64,000 nt of DNA from Hesseltinella vesiculosa (GCA_002104935.1 MCGT01000012.1:682001-746000); one strand, 5' to 3'; counted from the stretch's first letter, positions 23,138 through 34,596 are shown. Made by a program: numbers and translations. The notes: generated by a model from the sequence alone, not told the origin.

Positions 23138-23876
23138 CTTTTCAAGTTGTTCAAGCCCGCAGCAACAAATAAATGCAAATAAAAAGGGAAAGACAATGAA
23201 GAAACGAGAGAAAAGCGTCGGGGCCCCGTTTTGTTTCATCAGGCGCTCATTTCCATCCTGCTCTTTTTCACATGACACGCTGAATAATTTTTCGTTGATC
23301 TGCTGGCCGTCTTGTCAAACTTGCCATGTCGACTCCCCAAGTCTCGTGATTTCCCCGCACGTATCTACGCTACAAACAGAATTCACTCTGGAGGTTGAAA
23401 CTCCTTATCTGTCTCTTCGACGCTGCATGTGGCCGTACAGATGTGTGCTACTGTTCTGTACTGCTTTGCTTTCAGCATGCTTCTCTTGGCACATATGTTC
23501 GCGTTTCCACTAACGTTGTCAGAGACCTTTTTGCCAGCCACATCTTACTTGCAAAAGTTAGGATGAAGACTCAACCTACCTTTTTCCCAGGCTGTGCGCA
23601 GCCACGCCATTTGAGCTTTCAATCTGCAGCTTTCCATGGAGGTGATACCAAAAAATCACGTCCACGAGGGAAGGCTATCTAACCTACGCTGGTATTCAAA
23701 TCATTCTTTGACTTATCTTCAGGAAACTCATGTTGAACCAAGGGTAACTCCAAGCATATCGGCTGGGGCATGACCAAAAAAGGCACAGGCTGTGGAATTT
23801 TTCTTGGGAAAGCTTGAAAAAGCCCGCCATTTTTTTTTTATTTTGCACACTTTTTTCTTCATTTCATTGATTCACC
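23138..23876. promoter_or_regulatory. Shared spacer between divergent GPC1 and DGAT2
   Basis: 739 bp between the two lipid-enzyme start codons. No gene was seen. It is large enough for two promoters. I found no duplicated upstream motif that would prove co-regulation. Confidence 0.4.
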
Positions 23877-25185
23877 ATGGCAGACGCTGCCCATGAACAA
23901 AAAGCACCGCTCATGGCGCCACTGCTGATTCCTTGGGAACGCCGTCTCCAGACCTTTGCTGCTCTGTTCTACGGCGTTGAACCCTCTCTTGCGCTGGGCT
24001 TGTTTGTGTTTTTGTGGGCCATTCCTATACTGTGGCCCCTGTTAATCGCCTATCTCATTTGGATGTGCAAAGACCAAGCTCATGTCCGTGGCGGTCGCAA
24101 GGTTCATTGGTTCCGCCATCTCTCCCTTTGGACTCATTACGCCAACTACTTTCCTCTCACCATCGTCAAGGTAGAAGAACGTTAAAAAAGAATGGTTTTT
24201 ATCACCGTCCGTGCTCATTTTTTTTTCCTGCTCCACCTTTTGCAGACGATCGATCTTGACCCAAGTAAAAATTATATCTTTGGTTATCATGTAAAAGGAA
24301 GAGACGACAGCGTCCTCCTTTGGAAGAGATGCGCTGACACATGCCTATTTTTTTATTTTTTTTGACAGCCGCACGGTGTACTTGCACATGGGGCTGTGAT
24401 CACCTTTGGGACGGAAGGCGCAGGTTACAGCCACCATTTCCCTGGTATCGATACGACCCTGATGACTTTACACTCCAACTTTAAGCTGCCTTTCCATCGC
24501 GACTACCTACTGGCGCTTGGCCTTGGCTCTGTGAGCCGAACGTCTTGCAAGAACGTGTTGGAATCGGGCCCCGGGAAATCTATTGCCATTGTGGTGGGCG
24601 GTGCCTCGGAGTCCTTGTCAGCTCGCCCAGGTGTCATGGATCTCACCTTGAAAAAGCGTTTGGGCTTTGTCAAACTTGCGCTGACAACAGGCGCCAGCCT
24701 GGTGCCGGTGCTGAACTTTGGCGAGAACGAGATCTTTGAGCAAGTCCAAAGCGAACAAGGCTCCCGGCTATGGAAATTCCAGAAAAAGTTCCAGGCTGTT
24801 CTTGGCTTCACTATGCCACTCTTCTTTGGCCGCGGCATCTTCAATTGTAAGGGTCAATGGCTACCGGAGCGCAGCGGCGAGATGTGCTGACTTTTTTTTT
24901 TTTAAAAAAAAAAAAAGATGACATGGGCTTGATGCCTCACCGCCGACCAATGCACGTTGTCTGTAAGTAGAAAATGAGAAAGAGGGCCTGTTAGGCGACG
25001 GCTGACTGTCCCGTTAACTAGTTGGCACACCTATCGCGCCCCCGGCCGAAATCAAAGACGAAGAACAGGAAAAAATCCTGAACGACCTACACAAAGCCTA
25101 TATGGATCAGCTACAGCAAATGTGGGACACTTACAAGGATCAATACTTGCCAGACCGCATCAAGGAAATGGAATTTGTAAACTAA
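23877..25185 (+). CDS. DGA1: Diacylglycerol O-acyltransferase type 2 (DGAT2)
   Basis: ER and lipid-droplet enzyme that makes triacylglycerol from diacylglycerol and acyl-CoA. Five exons (23877-24170, 24246-24290, 24369-24846, 24918-24962, 25022-25185) encode 341 aa. An N-terminal hydrophobic hairpin (LGLFVFLWAIPILWPLLIAY) is followed by the YFP motif (NYFPLTIVK), the catalytic HPHG (113-116, split by intron 2: GYH|PHGVLAHG), then VVGGASESL, ARPGVMDLTLKKRLGFVKLA and RRPMHVV. These place it in the DGAT2 family rather than among wax or monoacylglycerol acyltransferases, although specificity cannot be fixed from sequence. Exon 4 is only 45 nt; its acceptor lies in an A-rich run (AAAAAG), which is weak but required for frame. 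Confidence 0.93.
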
Positions 25186-25307
25186 TCTTCCCCCTCACCT
25201 GCCTCTCCTTTCGATAAGCAACAGCCTCCCTTCCGTCGCCTCCTTTTTTTAAATGCTAGAACGGTGATAAAAAAAAGCATTTAATTCCTAATCTATGGCA
25301 ACCCTCT

Positions 25308-26389
25308 TCATAATCTCTCTTGTACAACAGCCTCAAAGACATCGGCAGGGCTATCCCAGTAAGTAATGGTTGCGTCGAGCGTGGCGAGTTTGTCGGGGTG
25401 GGTGTCGAGGTATTGCTTCAGACCCTTGCCGTTGCGCACAAAATACCGATCGCTTTCACGGAGTCGGGTGGCTGGACAGTAATCGTTTGTGCCGTCGCCC
25501 ACATACATGATCTTTTGAAACGGACCGTTCAGTTTGATGTAAGCATCCAGTTCCAGCCCTATCCCAAAAAAGGGCAAAAAACCATCAGCTCATTCTCACC
25601 TCGGACCCTGATTTTTTTTTCTCACCTTTGCAGATGTTGGGTGTACATGGGTGAGGACATTGGTGAGGTGGGGCTGTGCTTAGAATACGTCGTTCAATTC
25701 GTACATGGTTATTGTCATCCAGATGCGTTGGGTTGGTGATAATGTCATGCACCAAATCTCGCACTCCATATGCCTATGATTCAGCCATTTCATTGGACAA
25801 CCGCGCCAGCAAGGAAATACCACGGTCAGCCATTCGTCGAATCAGATGGTCCACGTGCAGTCTCCAAGCGGCATTTTTTTTTCTTACCTTCAAAATGGTT
25901 TCAATAAAGAAATTGTTGGCGTCAGACAACACAAGCACCTGGGTTTCATGGCTGTTTAAAGTTCTCAACGTATCCAGCATGGCTTTGGTCTAGAGAAAGA
26001 GGTGAGTGTTCTGTTTCCTCGGATTTAGACGTACAAAAGGGATTCTTTGCAGGACTTTTTCCATTTGTTCTTGTGTTACTCCCTGGTTTTGCAAGTCGCA
26101 TAAGGTTTGGTCCCTGGTTATGTAAAATAAAAAAACGAGGTGAGGACGATGCCTCTACAACCTTTTGTCACTTGCATCAGGTCGGTCCATTGTTTGTTTT
26201 TCGACTCTTGCTGAACGTTTGCCCAAGCAGCTTCGGAAAGCTGCGAGGTGCACCAGAAATCACTGTCTTGTTCAATCAAAGACCTGTCAACCAGAAACAC
26301 AATACGTTGAGATACTTAACAAGAGATAAACACTCTTTTATAGTTTACCAGTCAAAGTCAAAAACGGCAAGGTTTCTATCAGCACGCAT
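25308..26389 (-). CDS. HAD phosphatase, PHOSPHO1/PHOSPHO2 family
   Basis: Six exons (26389-26349, 26283-26176, 26113-26035, 25989-25888, 25773-25626, 25558-25308) encode 242 aa. HAD motif I is AVFDFDWSLI with the nucleophile Asp11 and Asp13. QVLVLSDANNFFI supplies motif II, and MYVGDGTNDYCPA is motif III with the Mg-binding Asp pair. CPHPCTPNICKG is the family's Cys-rich insert, and DLVHDIITNPTHLDD fits too. Family members hydrolyse phosphocholine/phosphoethanolamine (PHOSPHO1) or pyridoxal phosphate (PHOSPHO2); which applies here is not decidable. Intron 2 has a GC donor (AT|GCAAGT), required to keep frame into DQTLCDLQNQGV. It is convergent with DGAT2 (122 bp) and divergent from NTH1 (189 bp). 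Confidence 0.92.
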
Positions 26390-26578
26390 ATTTTCTCTAT
26401 CAATAAAAGCAACGAGAAGAAGAGAAGAAGAAAGGCGAAAAAAATGCGCTTCAAAGAAATAGGAAAAAAAAAAAAAAAAGGGATTTTCCCTTTTTAGGCA
26501 CAAGGGAAAAAAAGAAACTTTTAGTGGCCGTTGGCCTTGTCTTTTTTTGTTTTTGTCACAAAGTTTTTTTGTTTGATC

Positions 26579-27713
26579 ATGAAAACACGTAGCGCTCGAG
26601 TGGTGTCATCGGCCATACCCAAGACGATCAAGAGTGAAAAGAGATCCGCTCCTGTCAAGAAAGAATCAGCTCCTCGTACCAAGAAGATGAAAACCGAAGC
26701 TGGCGCTCCTGGGCAACCGCCTCCCACCTGGAAAGATGTGTTTGACAAGATCAAGCACTACCGCCAACATCACCCTGCCGTTGTCGATACGATGGGCTGT
26801 GCTCAATTGGCCGAACGCGACAAACCTTTGAAGCAGCAGCGCTACCAAACCCTGGTGGCCCTGATGCTGTCGTCGCAAACAAAGGATACCGTCACCAGCG
26901 TGGTTGTCAAGCGACTGCAGACCGACCTGCCCGGTGGCCTGAGCATCGCCAGCATTCTTGCCATCGATGAACACGCTCTCGATATCATGATTCACTCTGT
27001 CGGCTTCCACACGCGCAAGGCTGGCTACATCAAACAAACAGCCCAAATCCTACACGACCAATACAATGACGATATACCCGATTCCATCGAGGGCCTGACC
27101 AGTCTACCTGGCGTTGGTAAAAAGCAACCATCACTCTTGCTCATGGCCCCTCACCTCTCATTTTGCTTCGTCTACAGGACCCAAAATGGGCTACTTGGCT
27201 CTGCAAAGTGCTTGGCATAAGTAAGGATGGGCCGAGGACAACGAGGAAAAAAAAAATAAAAGCCGCGGCTCACCAAGCTATTTATGCAGGAACATGGGCA
27301 TTGGAGTGGACGTGCATGTTCATCGTATCTCCAATCGTTTAGGTTGGTGCAAGACCGAAAAAGGCGGCCCGAGGATACAAGACTGGTAAGAAAAAGAAAT
27401 CTATGGAAAATAGACTAGGGGACAGAAAAGAAAAGGGATTGACCGGGAATTTTTTTTTTCGTAGTGTTTGCAATCATGGCTGCCAAAGGAGCATTGGAAT
27501 GAAATCAACCCAATCCTTGTGGGCTACGGCCAAAGCCTGTGCCTGCCTCGCGGTCCCAAATGCCAAGAATGTCCTGTCAATGACCTCTGTCCTTCATCCA
27601 CAGTCAAGAAAAAACGCGCTCCCAAGATCAAACAAGAGGAGCCGATGGCACAGGAGCTCGTTGTAAAAAGGGAAGACTCGGTGACCATTAAAAATGAGCC
27701 TGTAGAGTGGTGA
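26579..27713 (+). CDS. NTH1: Endonuclease III homologue (bifunctional DNA glycosylase/AP lyase)
   Basis: Base-excision repair enzyme removing oxidised pyrimidines. Exons 26579-27116, 27178-27220, 27290-27385, 27465-27713. A basic, probably nuclear N terminus ([19 protein letters not shown]) precedes the HhH-GPD fold: [11 protein letters not shown], the HhH loop LPGVGPKMG with the catalytic Lys, and [14 protein letters not shown] with the catalytic Asp. The 4Fe-4S motif [17 protein letters not shown] keeps the C-x6-C-x2-C-x5-C spacing. A basic tail follows. Oddity: exon 3 ends in phase 2 but exon 4 needs phase 0, so as written the gene is out of frame by one base. The break is best placed in the five-A run at 27358-27362 (see findings). 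About 308 aa if intact. Confidence 0.9.
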
Positions 27714-27829
27714 TGAGAGATGCAAGTCTCCGAGGCGTATTTTACCCCATTTCCATTGTAATAAACATCTCTCTTTTTTTTTATTTTGCTTTTGCAACAC
27801 CGTCTTCCTCTCTCTTTCTCTTATTTACC

Positions 27830-29153
27830 ATGGCGGATATGGACAAATTTCTTAAAGGCATTGTCGATCAACGTAAGAATGGAAAAATTCCTGAAGTAAT
27901 AAAGCATGCTCACCATCCGACACTGATTGAACTACAGACAAAGGCAATCCGAAGGATAAAAAAGGCAGGCCACCTACCCGTAAGCTTATGGAAATAAAAG
28001 AAGAAGAAAAATGAGATCCATGATGCTGACAGCATGCTGTGATAGACCGTGGCGAAGCGCGTGCCCATGGATCAAAGTCTCGCAATGAAAGACCACGATC
28101 CAACAATGGCCAACGATCCCGCGACAAGAATATACACGCCGACAGACACCGTGCCCATCGAGACCCCAAGGATCCCTCGCTTGAAGGTCAATCTAGCCAT
28201 CGACAACGTGGTAAGGGAACCAGAAGATGTGTTTCATCACCAATGAATCAACTCCGATTTTCTCCTTTTCCACCAAACAGAGGACAGATATGACCCCGGC
28301 AGCAAAAGCCCACCTAATCACTTTGGTAACCCCTCCTATTTTTTTTTTTTTTTTTGCCTCATTCAATCGTCTTTATGTAGACTCCCGGCCCAAGGTAAAA
28401 AAGGTCAAGAAACATAAAGCACCCAAGGAACCCAAGGAGCCTGCCGACGCGATCAACCCAGAAGAAGCACCGCAAGAAGAACCAGAAGCGCCACAAGAAG
28501 CGCCTGAACAAAATCCTCAGGACGCCCAAGACATGCCTCCTTTGGAAGTCGACCCTTTTGTCGACGACCCGCAGCTGCAAGACATCCCCGTCGAAGCCAA
28601 CGGCAAATCCAAAGACAAGAAGAAGGAGAAGAAAGAAAAGAAGAAGAAAGGAAAAAAGGACCAGCCTCAAGAGCAGTCCCCTGCTCCTGTGGAACAAGGC
28701 GCTCCACCAAGCAAAGGTAAAGAAAAGCAAAAAGAAAACGGCGTGATCTCAGCAAACGCCTTTGACTCAATAGTAAATCCAGACCAGCGAGCGGTGGAAA
28801 AGGGGGTAGAGTTGACAGAGGGTATTGGGGAGTATGATGGTGATGAAGAATATGGCAGCTATGACTATTACGACGGCTACTATGACAGCTATGGCAACTA
28901 CAATCTATACCCGGATGATGACCCCTACACCGTGACCACCACCATTGCCGCCAAAACCGTCTTCACCACCACCACCATGATGGTCGATCAAAATCGAAAC
29001 GTCTTCCCAGGCACTGCCCTCCCTCCGGCTGGAGAATTGCATTTTGGGATGGCTCCCATCATCTCTCCTTTTTCAAATGCTTCTCCTGCCCTTGCAACAC
29101 CTTCTTGGCCTCTCCTCCTCTGTTTCTTTGGTATTCTTCTCATTCGCCATTAA
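27830..29153 (+). CDS. Low-complexity basic/acidic protein with hydrophobic C terminus, unknown
   Basis: Not recognised. Five exons (27830-27872, 27938-27979, 28046-28210, 28281-28325, 28381-29153) encode 355 aa in one consistent phase (every junction phase 1). The N-terminal half is rich in Arg, His, Ser and Asp (RSNNGQRSRDKN, HRAHRDPKDP). Then come a KKVKKHKAPKEPKEP block, a Pro/Glu/Gln block, a strongly Lys-rich block (KDKKKEKKEKKKKGKK), a Tyr/Asp/Gly block (EYGSYDYYDGYYDSYGNY), a Thr-rich segment (TVTTTIAAKTVFTTTT) and a hydrophobic end (SWPLLLCFFGILLIRH) preceded by small residues. That end resembles a GPI-attachment signal or a short tail anchor. No signal peptide follows ATG 27830, but an in-frame ATG at 27713 would add a hydrophobic leader. 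The splice pattern is inferred. Confidence 0.65.
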
Positions 29154-29283
29154 ATAAATAAATAAAAAAGATCCTGCATGACTTTCGCTGAGCCACTTGC
29201 CCTGCTTGGTGCAGTCTTCGATCTCGTTTTGGACGAGGTCACATGGTTGGTTTTTTTTTTTTTATAAACTGCAGTTGTTTCGT

Positions 29284-29891
29284 TTAATTGATTTCATCAG
29301 GCACATGGCGGTCGTTGGAGGGGCGATGTGGTGGAGGTACAGGTGGCATGTCTAGGCGGTGGGCTCTTGCAAAACTTGGCTGAGAATAATCGAGAGGAAA
29401 TTCTGGCTGAGAGGTGGAAGGCGGGCCAGAGACGATGGGCGATGGCCAAGGAGGCACAAACGATCGAGGCCGCACCTTTGCTTGTTCCACAACCACTGGC
29501 ACCATGATCGTGGACTCATGATCGGTGGCGTCTTGATGCTTATAATAATAAAAGAACGACAAGCCTGACACTGTTTAAAAAAATGGGAGGGGGTTGGTTT
29601 GGGTGTCGCGATCCATTTGACCCACTTACACGCAGCAACAACGGCAAAAAACACACTAACAGAGATGCCGATAATGGAAGCAGTGCTCAATGGCGAAGCG
29701 GCAGTGTCTGTCGGGAACTCAGGTGTTTGACTGGGGTCTGAGCTGCTGGTAAAGGTGCTGGGTACAGGCGAGAACGAAGTAGACGTCAAAGTGACGACGG
29801 AGAATGAAGTGACAGTGACAATAGACCGTTGGCCGTAGCAAGGGTATAGAAGAAGGGAAACGAACAGAACGGCCTTATGAACTGCTTGCAT
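29284..29891 (-). CDS. Single-pass type I membrane protein, Ser/Thr-rich ectodomain, unknown
   Basis: Two exons (29891-29630, 29570-29284) encode 182 aa. A cleavable signal peptide (AVLFVSLLLYPCYGQ) is followed by a short Ser/Thr-rich, probably O-mannosylated ectodomain starting TVTSFSVVTLTSTSFSP. One transmembrane helix (SIIGISVSVFFAVVAALSG) is split by the intron. The cytosolic tail is Pro-rich and contains PPVPPPHRP, a possible SH3-binding stretch. The layout recalls fungal wall-stress sensors, but there is no WSC cysteine domain and the ectodomain is too short, so I leave the function open. It is convergent with the preceding unknown, which shares a TVT-type Thr-rich motif, and divergent from the next gene (304 bp). 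Confidence 0.8.
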
Positions 29892-30195
29892 TGGTCATAA
29901 CCTTATCTGGGGTACAAAAGAAGCACGGCTTTCAGTCTTGCCCTTTTTCCCGTCTTTTTTTTTTGTTTGTTTTGCAGGTAGGCAAAGGATGACTTACCAT
30001 GAAACAAGTAGAGCTAACTAATAATAAAACGAACAAACGGAAAGAGAAAGAAGAGAAAGTAGGAAAAAAAGAGGATAGCTAAAAATGGGTGCATCCGCCG
30101 CTCTCAAAAACTTGCTGACAACCTGCTCGACCCAAAAAAGAATCGACCGTCCTAAAAAGGCGTTCTTGCTCTTTTTTTTTCGATCCTTCACCGTC
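29892..30195. promoter_or_regulatory. Divergent spacer between membrane protein and 1131-aa unknown
   Basis: 304 bp with pyrimidine-rich stretches next to both start codons. No TATA or recognisable element was found. Confidence 0.35.
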
Positions 30196-33100
30196 ATGGA
30201 ACATTTATTCCAAGTACGTTTATATCATCTATACTGTAACTCTTTGAACTGACTTCGATCTCTTGCTAGTCTGATGTCAATGGCGTCTTGGAACAAATTG
30301 CCCTGAATGGTGACGATCTCCTGTAAAAGCACTACGGCTGCTTGTTTTAAAAAGATACTCACGCTACACGTTGACTAGATCGCCTGTCGATCTATTGATT
30401 GAAGCTCTGTCAGGCTCTTTAAAGTATTACCAGCATTCTCCCGACAGCCGACATGCATGCCACACTGTCCTTTATAGAGCATGTTTTCATGCCCAGGGTA
30501 AGTCAATGCATCGTGTTCTTCACCCTCTCATTCTCACCTTTTTTTATAAAAGATGCTGGTACATCCTTTGACGTTTCTCGCTATGAACGGGGGATCCAAT
30601 CCACTGAATATTTTGATTGCGTTCAACGCCTTGGCTTATCCACGAATCTACAAATAACCCTCAACCAGCTTCCGGACAAGGTCCGTGTCGGACGTTCTTC
30701 TGCAAGAACCCTAACTTTTTATTTATTCCTAGGATGCCATCCTTGTGCTACAGACCCTCCTTTCCAAAGCTGACCCAGAGCAGGCGCAAGTCTACTACCC
30801 TGTCTATCTCCAGCGATGCCATACTCTACCCGACCCTGCCTTTTCGAACAGCATGACCAATTTATGCAGCTTGATCCAGCAGGATGCCACAAGTAAGTTC
30901 CTCCTGCATCGCTTCATTATCCATCACCCAGTAACCTCGTACGAACGACATTTCTTTCCATCCTTCTAGCGATGCCCACCATCCAAGCCTGTCTGACTTA
31001 TTTGGTCAACCTGTACGAATCGCGCCTCGCCCAGGAACACCAGTGGCCAAGTCATAAACAATTTTTGCTGGCTCTGCAATACCATCCTTTGCTTAACAGC
31101 TCACAGCTTATCGACACCCTTCACCATGTCCAACATCTCATTGATCCACCAAAACAAACCCCTCGGTCGCCACCAGCGGAATGTTTCACTGCCCACTCGC
31201 ACGACTCCTTCGCGTAAGGCTTTGATCAAAAAAAAATCGTTGTCATCCGCTCACCTCTTTTGCTCTTTCTCTGTCTCGCTCTCATAGTCCTGGAGAGCTC
31301 CAGAAAGTGCCTTTGAAGATAAGATGGAGAAAGATAATGGCACAAGAGCTTAGCCCTCTTCATCAGCACCAAATGGCTTTCCAACTTCTCATTCAAGAAA
31401 TCACCCACCAGGCTGTGCCGACGATGGCTGATGCGCAAGAACTGGTTCAACTGGGCATCGTGGCTCCTGATGTCCTAGCCACCTTGACAGCCGCTTGCTT
31501 GGACCTCCAAGCCTGCGTTTCCGAAGTCATCGCTGAAGCCGGCAATGACCCTCACTTAGATACCTTGCATTGCTTGATGACCTGCCTTGAATGGGTACAA
31601 AACGTACGGGGGTCCTGGCGGTCCATTGTCAAAGCGATGGTGCAATTTGTCGACTTGTGGCAACCGTAAGGACAATCGTCCTTCATAGCCAGTCTCACAC
31701 TTTTTTTTTTACCTAGTTTCTTGACAGTCGCATCGGTGCGTAAATCATTCACGGATTTGGTCGTGGTGTGCGGACTGTGGAAAGAACTCTTTGCTGCTGT
31801 GGGTTCTGCGTGCACAGCCTACGCCAAATTGACACCTCAGCAACAACCTACGGTGACACCTGATAATGTAAGTCATGAAATGAGCATAAGAACAAGCCAC
31901 ACAACTCACTTCCCCCCCCCCTTTCTGTAGACCCTGCGCCAATGTCTCAAGGACGTACTTCACTTGTTAACTGTTGACCAGCTCTTTGTACTCCGAGATA
32001 TGCTGTATTTGGAAGGGTAGGGCGAGTGATGGCGGAAAGGACAATTTGCTTACATTTTTCTCCATGAATCTCCTCTGTAGCACTTCAACGCGCGAGATGT
32101 CTGTACTAAATCTTTGGTCAGAAGAGGACGAAATGGATCTGACCAAATGCTGCAATCAACTGACGTCGAATAGCGAAGATGGAACAGCCATGACGGTAGA
32201 TACTGATGTCCTCATGATGGATATGCAGCCCGACGACGTAGCAGACCCAAAGGACGTCTTGGCCAGAGTAAAGTTCACGCAAAAGTTTGGAAGCAGCCAC
32301 CTCATTTTTTTTTTCCAAAAAGTTGACGGTGATTTGGCCTGTACATGTGGTCGACCGCTTGCTCCTACAGTGCTTAACAAACGACGGCCAGCAATTGCCA
32401 GTGGTCCTACTTTTACAACAACTTGGCAGCTTGTGCATGTTGAGGGCGAAGCACGGTGAACCGAGCTTACTGCTAGACGCCATGGGTCAATCGAGTATAT
32501 TGGAAATGACTCCGCCTTCGGTCTTGTCCAAATTTATCACCTATGCATACTACGGCGTACGCCTCCCCCCCCCCCTTTATGAAAGGCTGTGTGCCCTATG
32601 ATACTGATGGACTTTTTTTTTTTTTTTCTTACTCTGCTTCCTCCTATTTTTAGGCTGCTCTTGATATCCCGCTCTTTGTTGATCCTTTGTATGGCACGGC
32701 CGAGCGCAAAAGCCTGTTTGATCCTATTCATTGGGTCCAACATGTCGTGCTGCCTCAATTGGGCCGCAGCGAAAACATGCTTGAACTGCTTTACCGATTA
32801 ATCTGCCAAAAGAACGACCATTGGCATAGTGGGCCAGGCGATGACATACCACCTCTGCTGCTCCTTATGGGAACAGCATCACTGCTGGAAGCCTTGGCTG
32901 TATTTATCGACGACAGCTTGGTCCAATGCGCCCTTTCCGATGCCTCGCCAGCTGAGCGTCTCTCCATGATCCACCAAAAATACTGGGCAATGACACTGGT
33001 ACAATTCTTCATCTCTGCTGTGCCTGTCGCCGCCATCCCATCCATCTTTAGCCTAAACTTGACTACTTTGAAACTTAAAGGTAAAGACATCCAAGACATG

Positions 33101-34596
33101 GAGCTATCCGTGGCACACGCTTGACCTTTTTTTTTGGGGGGGGAACGATGTATAGGCTATCGATATCAACTCTACTTGCAAGGTCTTCTTCACACGATGG
33201 ACATGGAGGACCAGCAACAATTGCAAACCCGACTCCTCCATCACCTGCTCCCGACCGTGCAGCACCAAGATCTTGATCCGACAGCTGCTATCGATGCCCT
33301 GCTCTACTATGGTCCGCTGTCTCCTGTTTTTATGCACAATTTTAAAACGGTAAAACACGTTTGTCTCGCGGGGATCTCTGCTACTCAAATTGGGAGGGGC
33401 TAGACCTTATGCTCCTTTTTTATACATGTAGGAATTTTACCGGTTGCAAACAGATACACCTCAGCTCCTGCTATGGACAGACCCCAAGGAACTCTGCGTG
33501 CGACTCTATCAAGCCATCAACCCCCTTGAAAATTTTGTCACTGACTTGGAGATCCAGCGTATCATCTCCCGCGTCCTGCCGACCCTTGTAGAATTCACCG
33601 ACCAGCCGGCATTGTTCACACGACTCAGTGACCCCGCTGTCGGCCATTTGACCGCTCTTTTGGATCATGGCGGATTCGGTCGTGATGGTAAAAAAAATGC
33701 AACGGGCTCGGCGAGTCAAATCAACAGCGCACGGTATTCTCACGCCCATTCTTTTACCTCTCTAGATCGGACGATATACGTCCTATGCAAGCTGACTTTG
33801 ATGTTGCTTTCGACGTCGGAGCTCCCGGAAGCCATGGACGGCGACAATGACACCAATGCCCTGGACGCCTATCTGGGACAAACCTCTTCCAAAGACCGCC
33901 AGGTCAATGGAACAATCGAATCCTATCTTATGGCAGCCCTGACAAAAGCCCTTCAGGTACTAATAAAAGACATGATCATGGAAAATAAAGCGGACACTAA
34001 CTTTTCTGTGTTTGGGCCATTTATAGAAATTGCTGGATTTGCCAAAAAAACCAGAGCCGGCGCTGAATCATCCCAAGAAAGCCACCGCGATCGCCATGGA
34101 TCCTGAACTGACGGCCGAGAACGACGCAAGTGCTTGCAAGTCGGAGCAAGACATCCAGTCGTCTGGGTTGCTGTGTCTTTACTACCCCTTCTATAACAAG
34201 CGATGGCGTTCAAAACGAGCCCTTTGTCTGCTTGTGTTCGATTCCTTGTGCACATTGGCTTCTGCCGGCCATCTAGACGAAGCTACCTGGAAGGTGTGGC
34301 GTTTGATTGTGATGCACCTAGTCCAGTTCCTTGCTGACCATGCCCAACGCACCTTGGTGGATACCATGTATCCCCAACCCAAAGGTAGCTATCAACGATG
34401 GAACAAAGACAGCACCAAGATCAGGATACATATGCGGCCCGTCCTCGACCCGTTGACCGAGCGTCCGACAGCAATGGCCGCCCTTGCAAAACTTCCCTTT
34501 CAAGATGATAAGAATGCCATTGCCAAGACTCTCCTCCATCAAAAAAATGACGCCCGTGTCCTTTTGATCCGATCATCAACGCCTCCTAGAAATTAA
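30196..34596 (+). CDS. Large all-helical protein of unknown function
   Basis: Not recognised. Sixteen exons (30196-30213, 30270-30322, 30379-30497, 30553-30680, 30733-30892, 30970-31213, 31288-31665, 31717-31867, 31931-32016, 32081-32267, 32323-32556, 32654-33080, 33156-33349, 33432-33687, 33766-33956, 34027-34596) give one continuous 1131-aa frame. It is Leu- and Gln-rich, with repeated amphipathic helices (for example AQELVQLGIVAPDVLATL, HWVQHVVLPQLGRSENMLEL), no signal peptide and no convincing membrane helix. An acidic loop (SEEDEMDLTK to MDMQPDDVAD) interrupts it, and a basic segment (RWNKDSTKIRIHMRP) lies near the C terminus. HEAT/ARM-like scaffolds of this size occur in Mediator tail, Integrator and Fanconi-type complexes, but I see no motif that decides. 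The exon 11/12 junction (GGC|GTACGC) is the least certain. Confidence 0.75.

Noticed and set aside
28359..28770. Antisense Leu/Phe-rich frames opposite the Lys-rich protein
   Set aside because: Complement of Lys/Glu-rich codons gives artificial Leu/Phe hydrophobic runs. It is not a membrane protein gene.
29284..29891. Calling the 182-aa membrane protein a Wsc/Mid2 stress sensor
   Set aside because: There is no cysteine-rich WSC domain and the Ser/Thr-rich ectodomain is only about 50 aa; the architecture alone is not enough.
30196..34596. Naming the 1131-aa protein as Mediator Med5 or Med24
   Set aside because: Only general helical character and size agree; I could not match any specific conserved segment.
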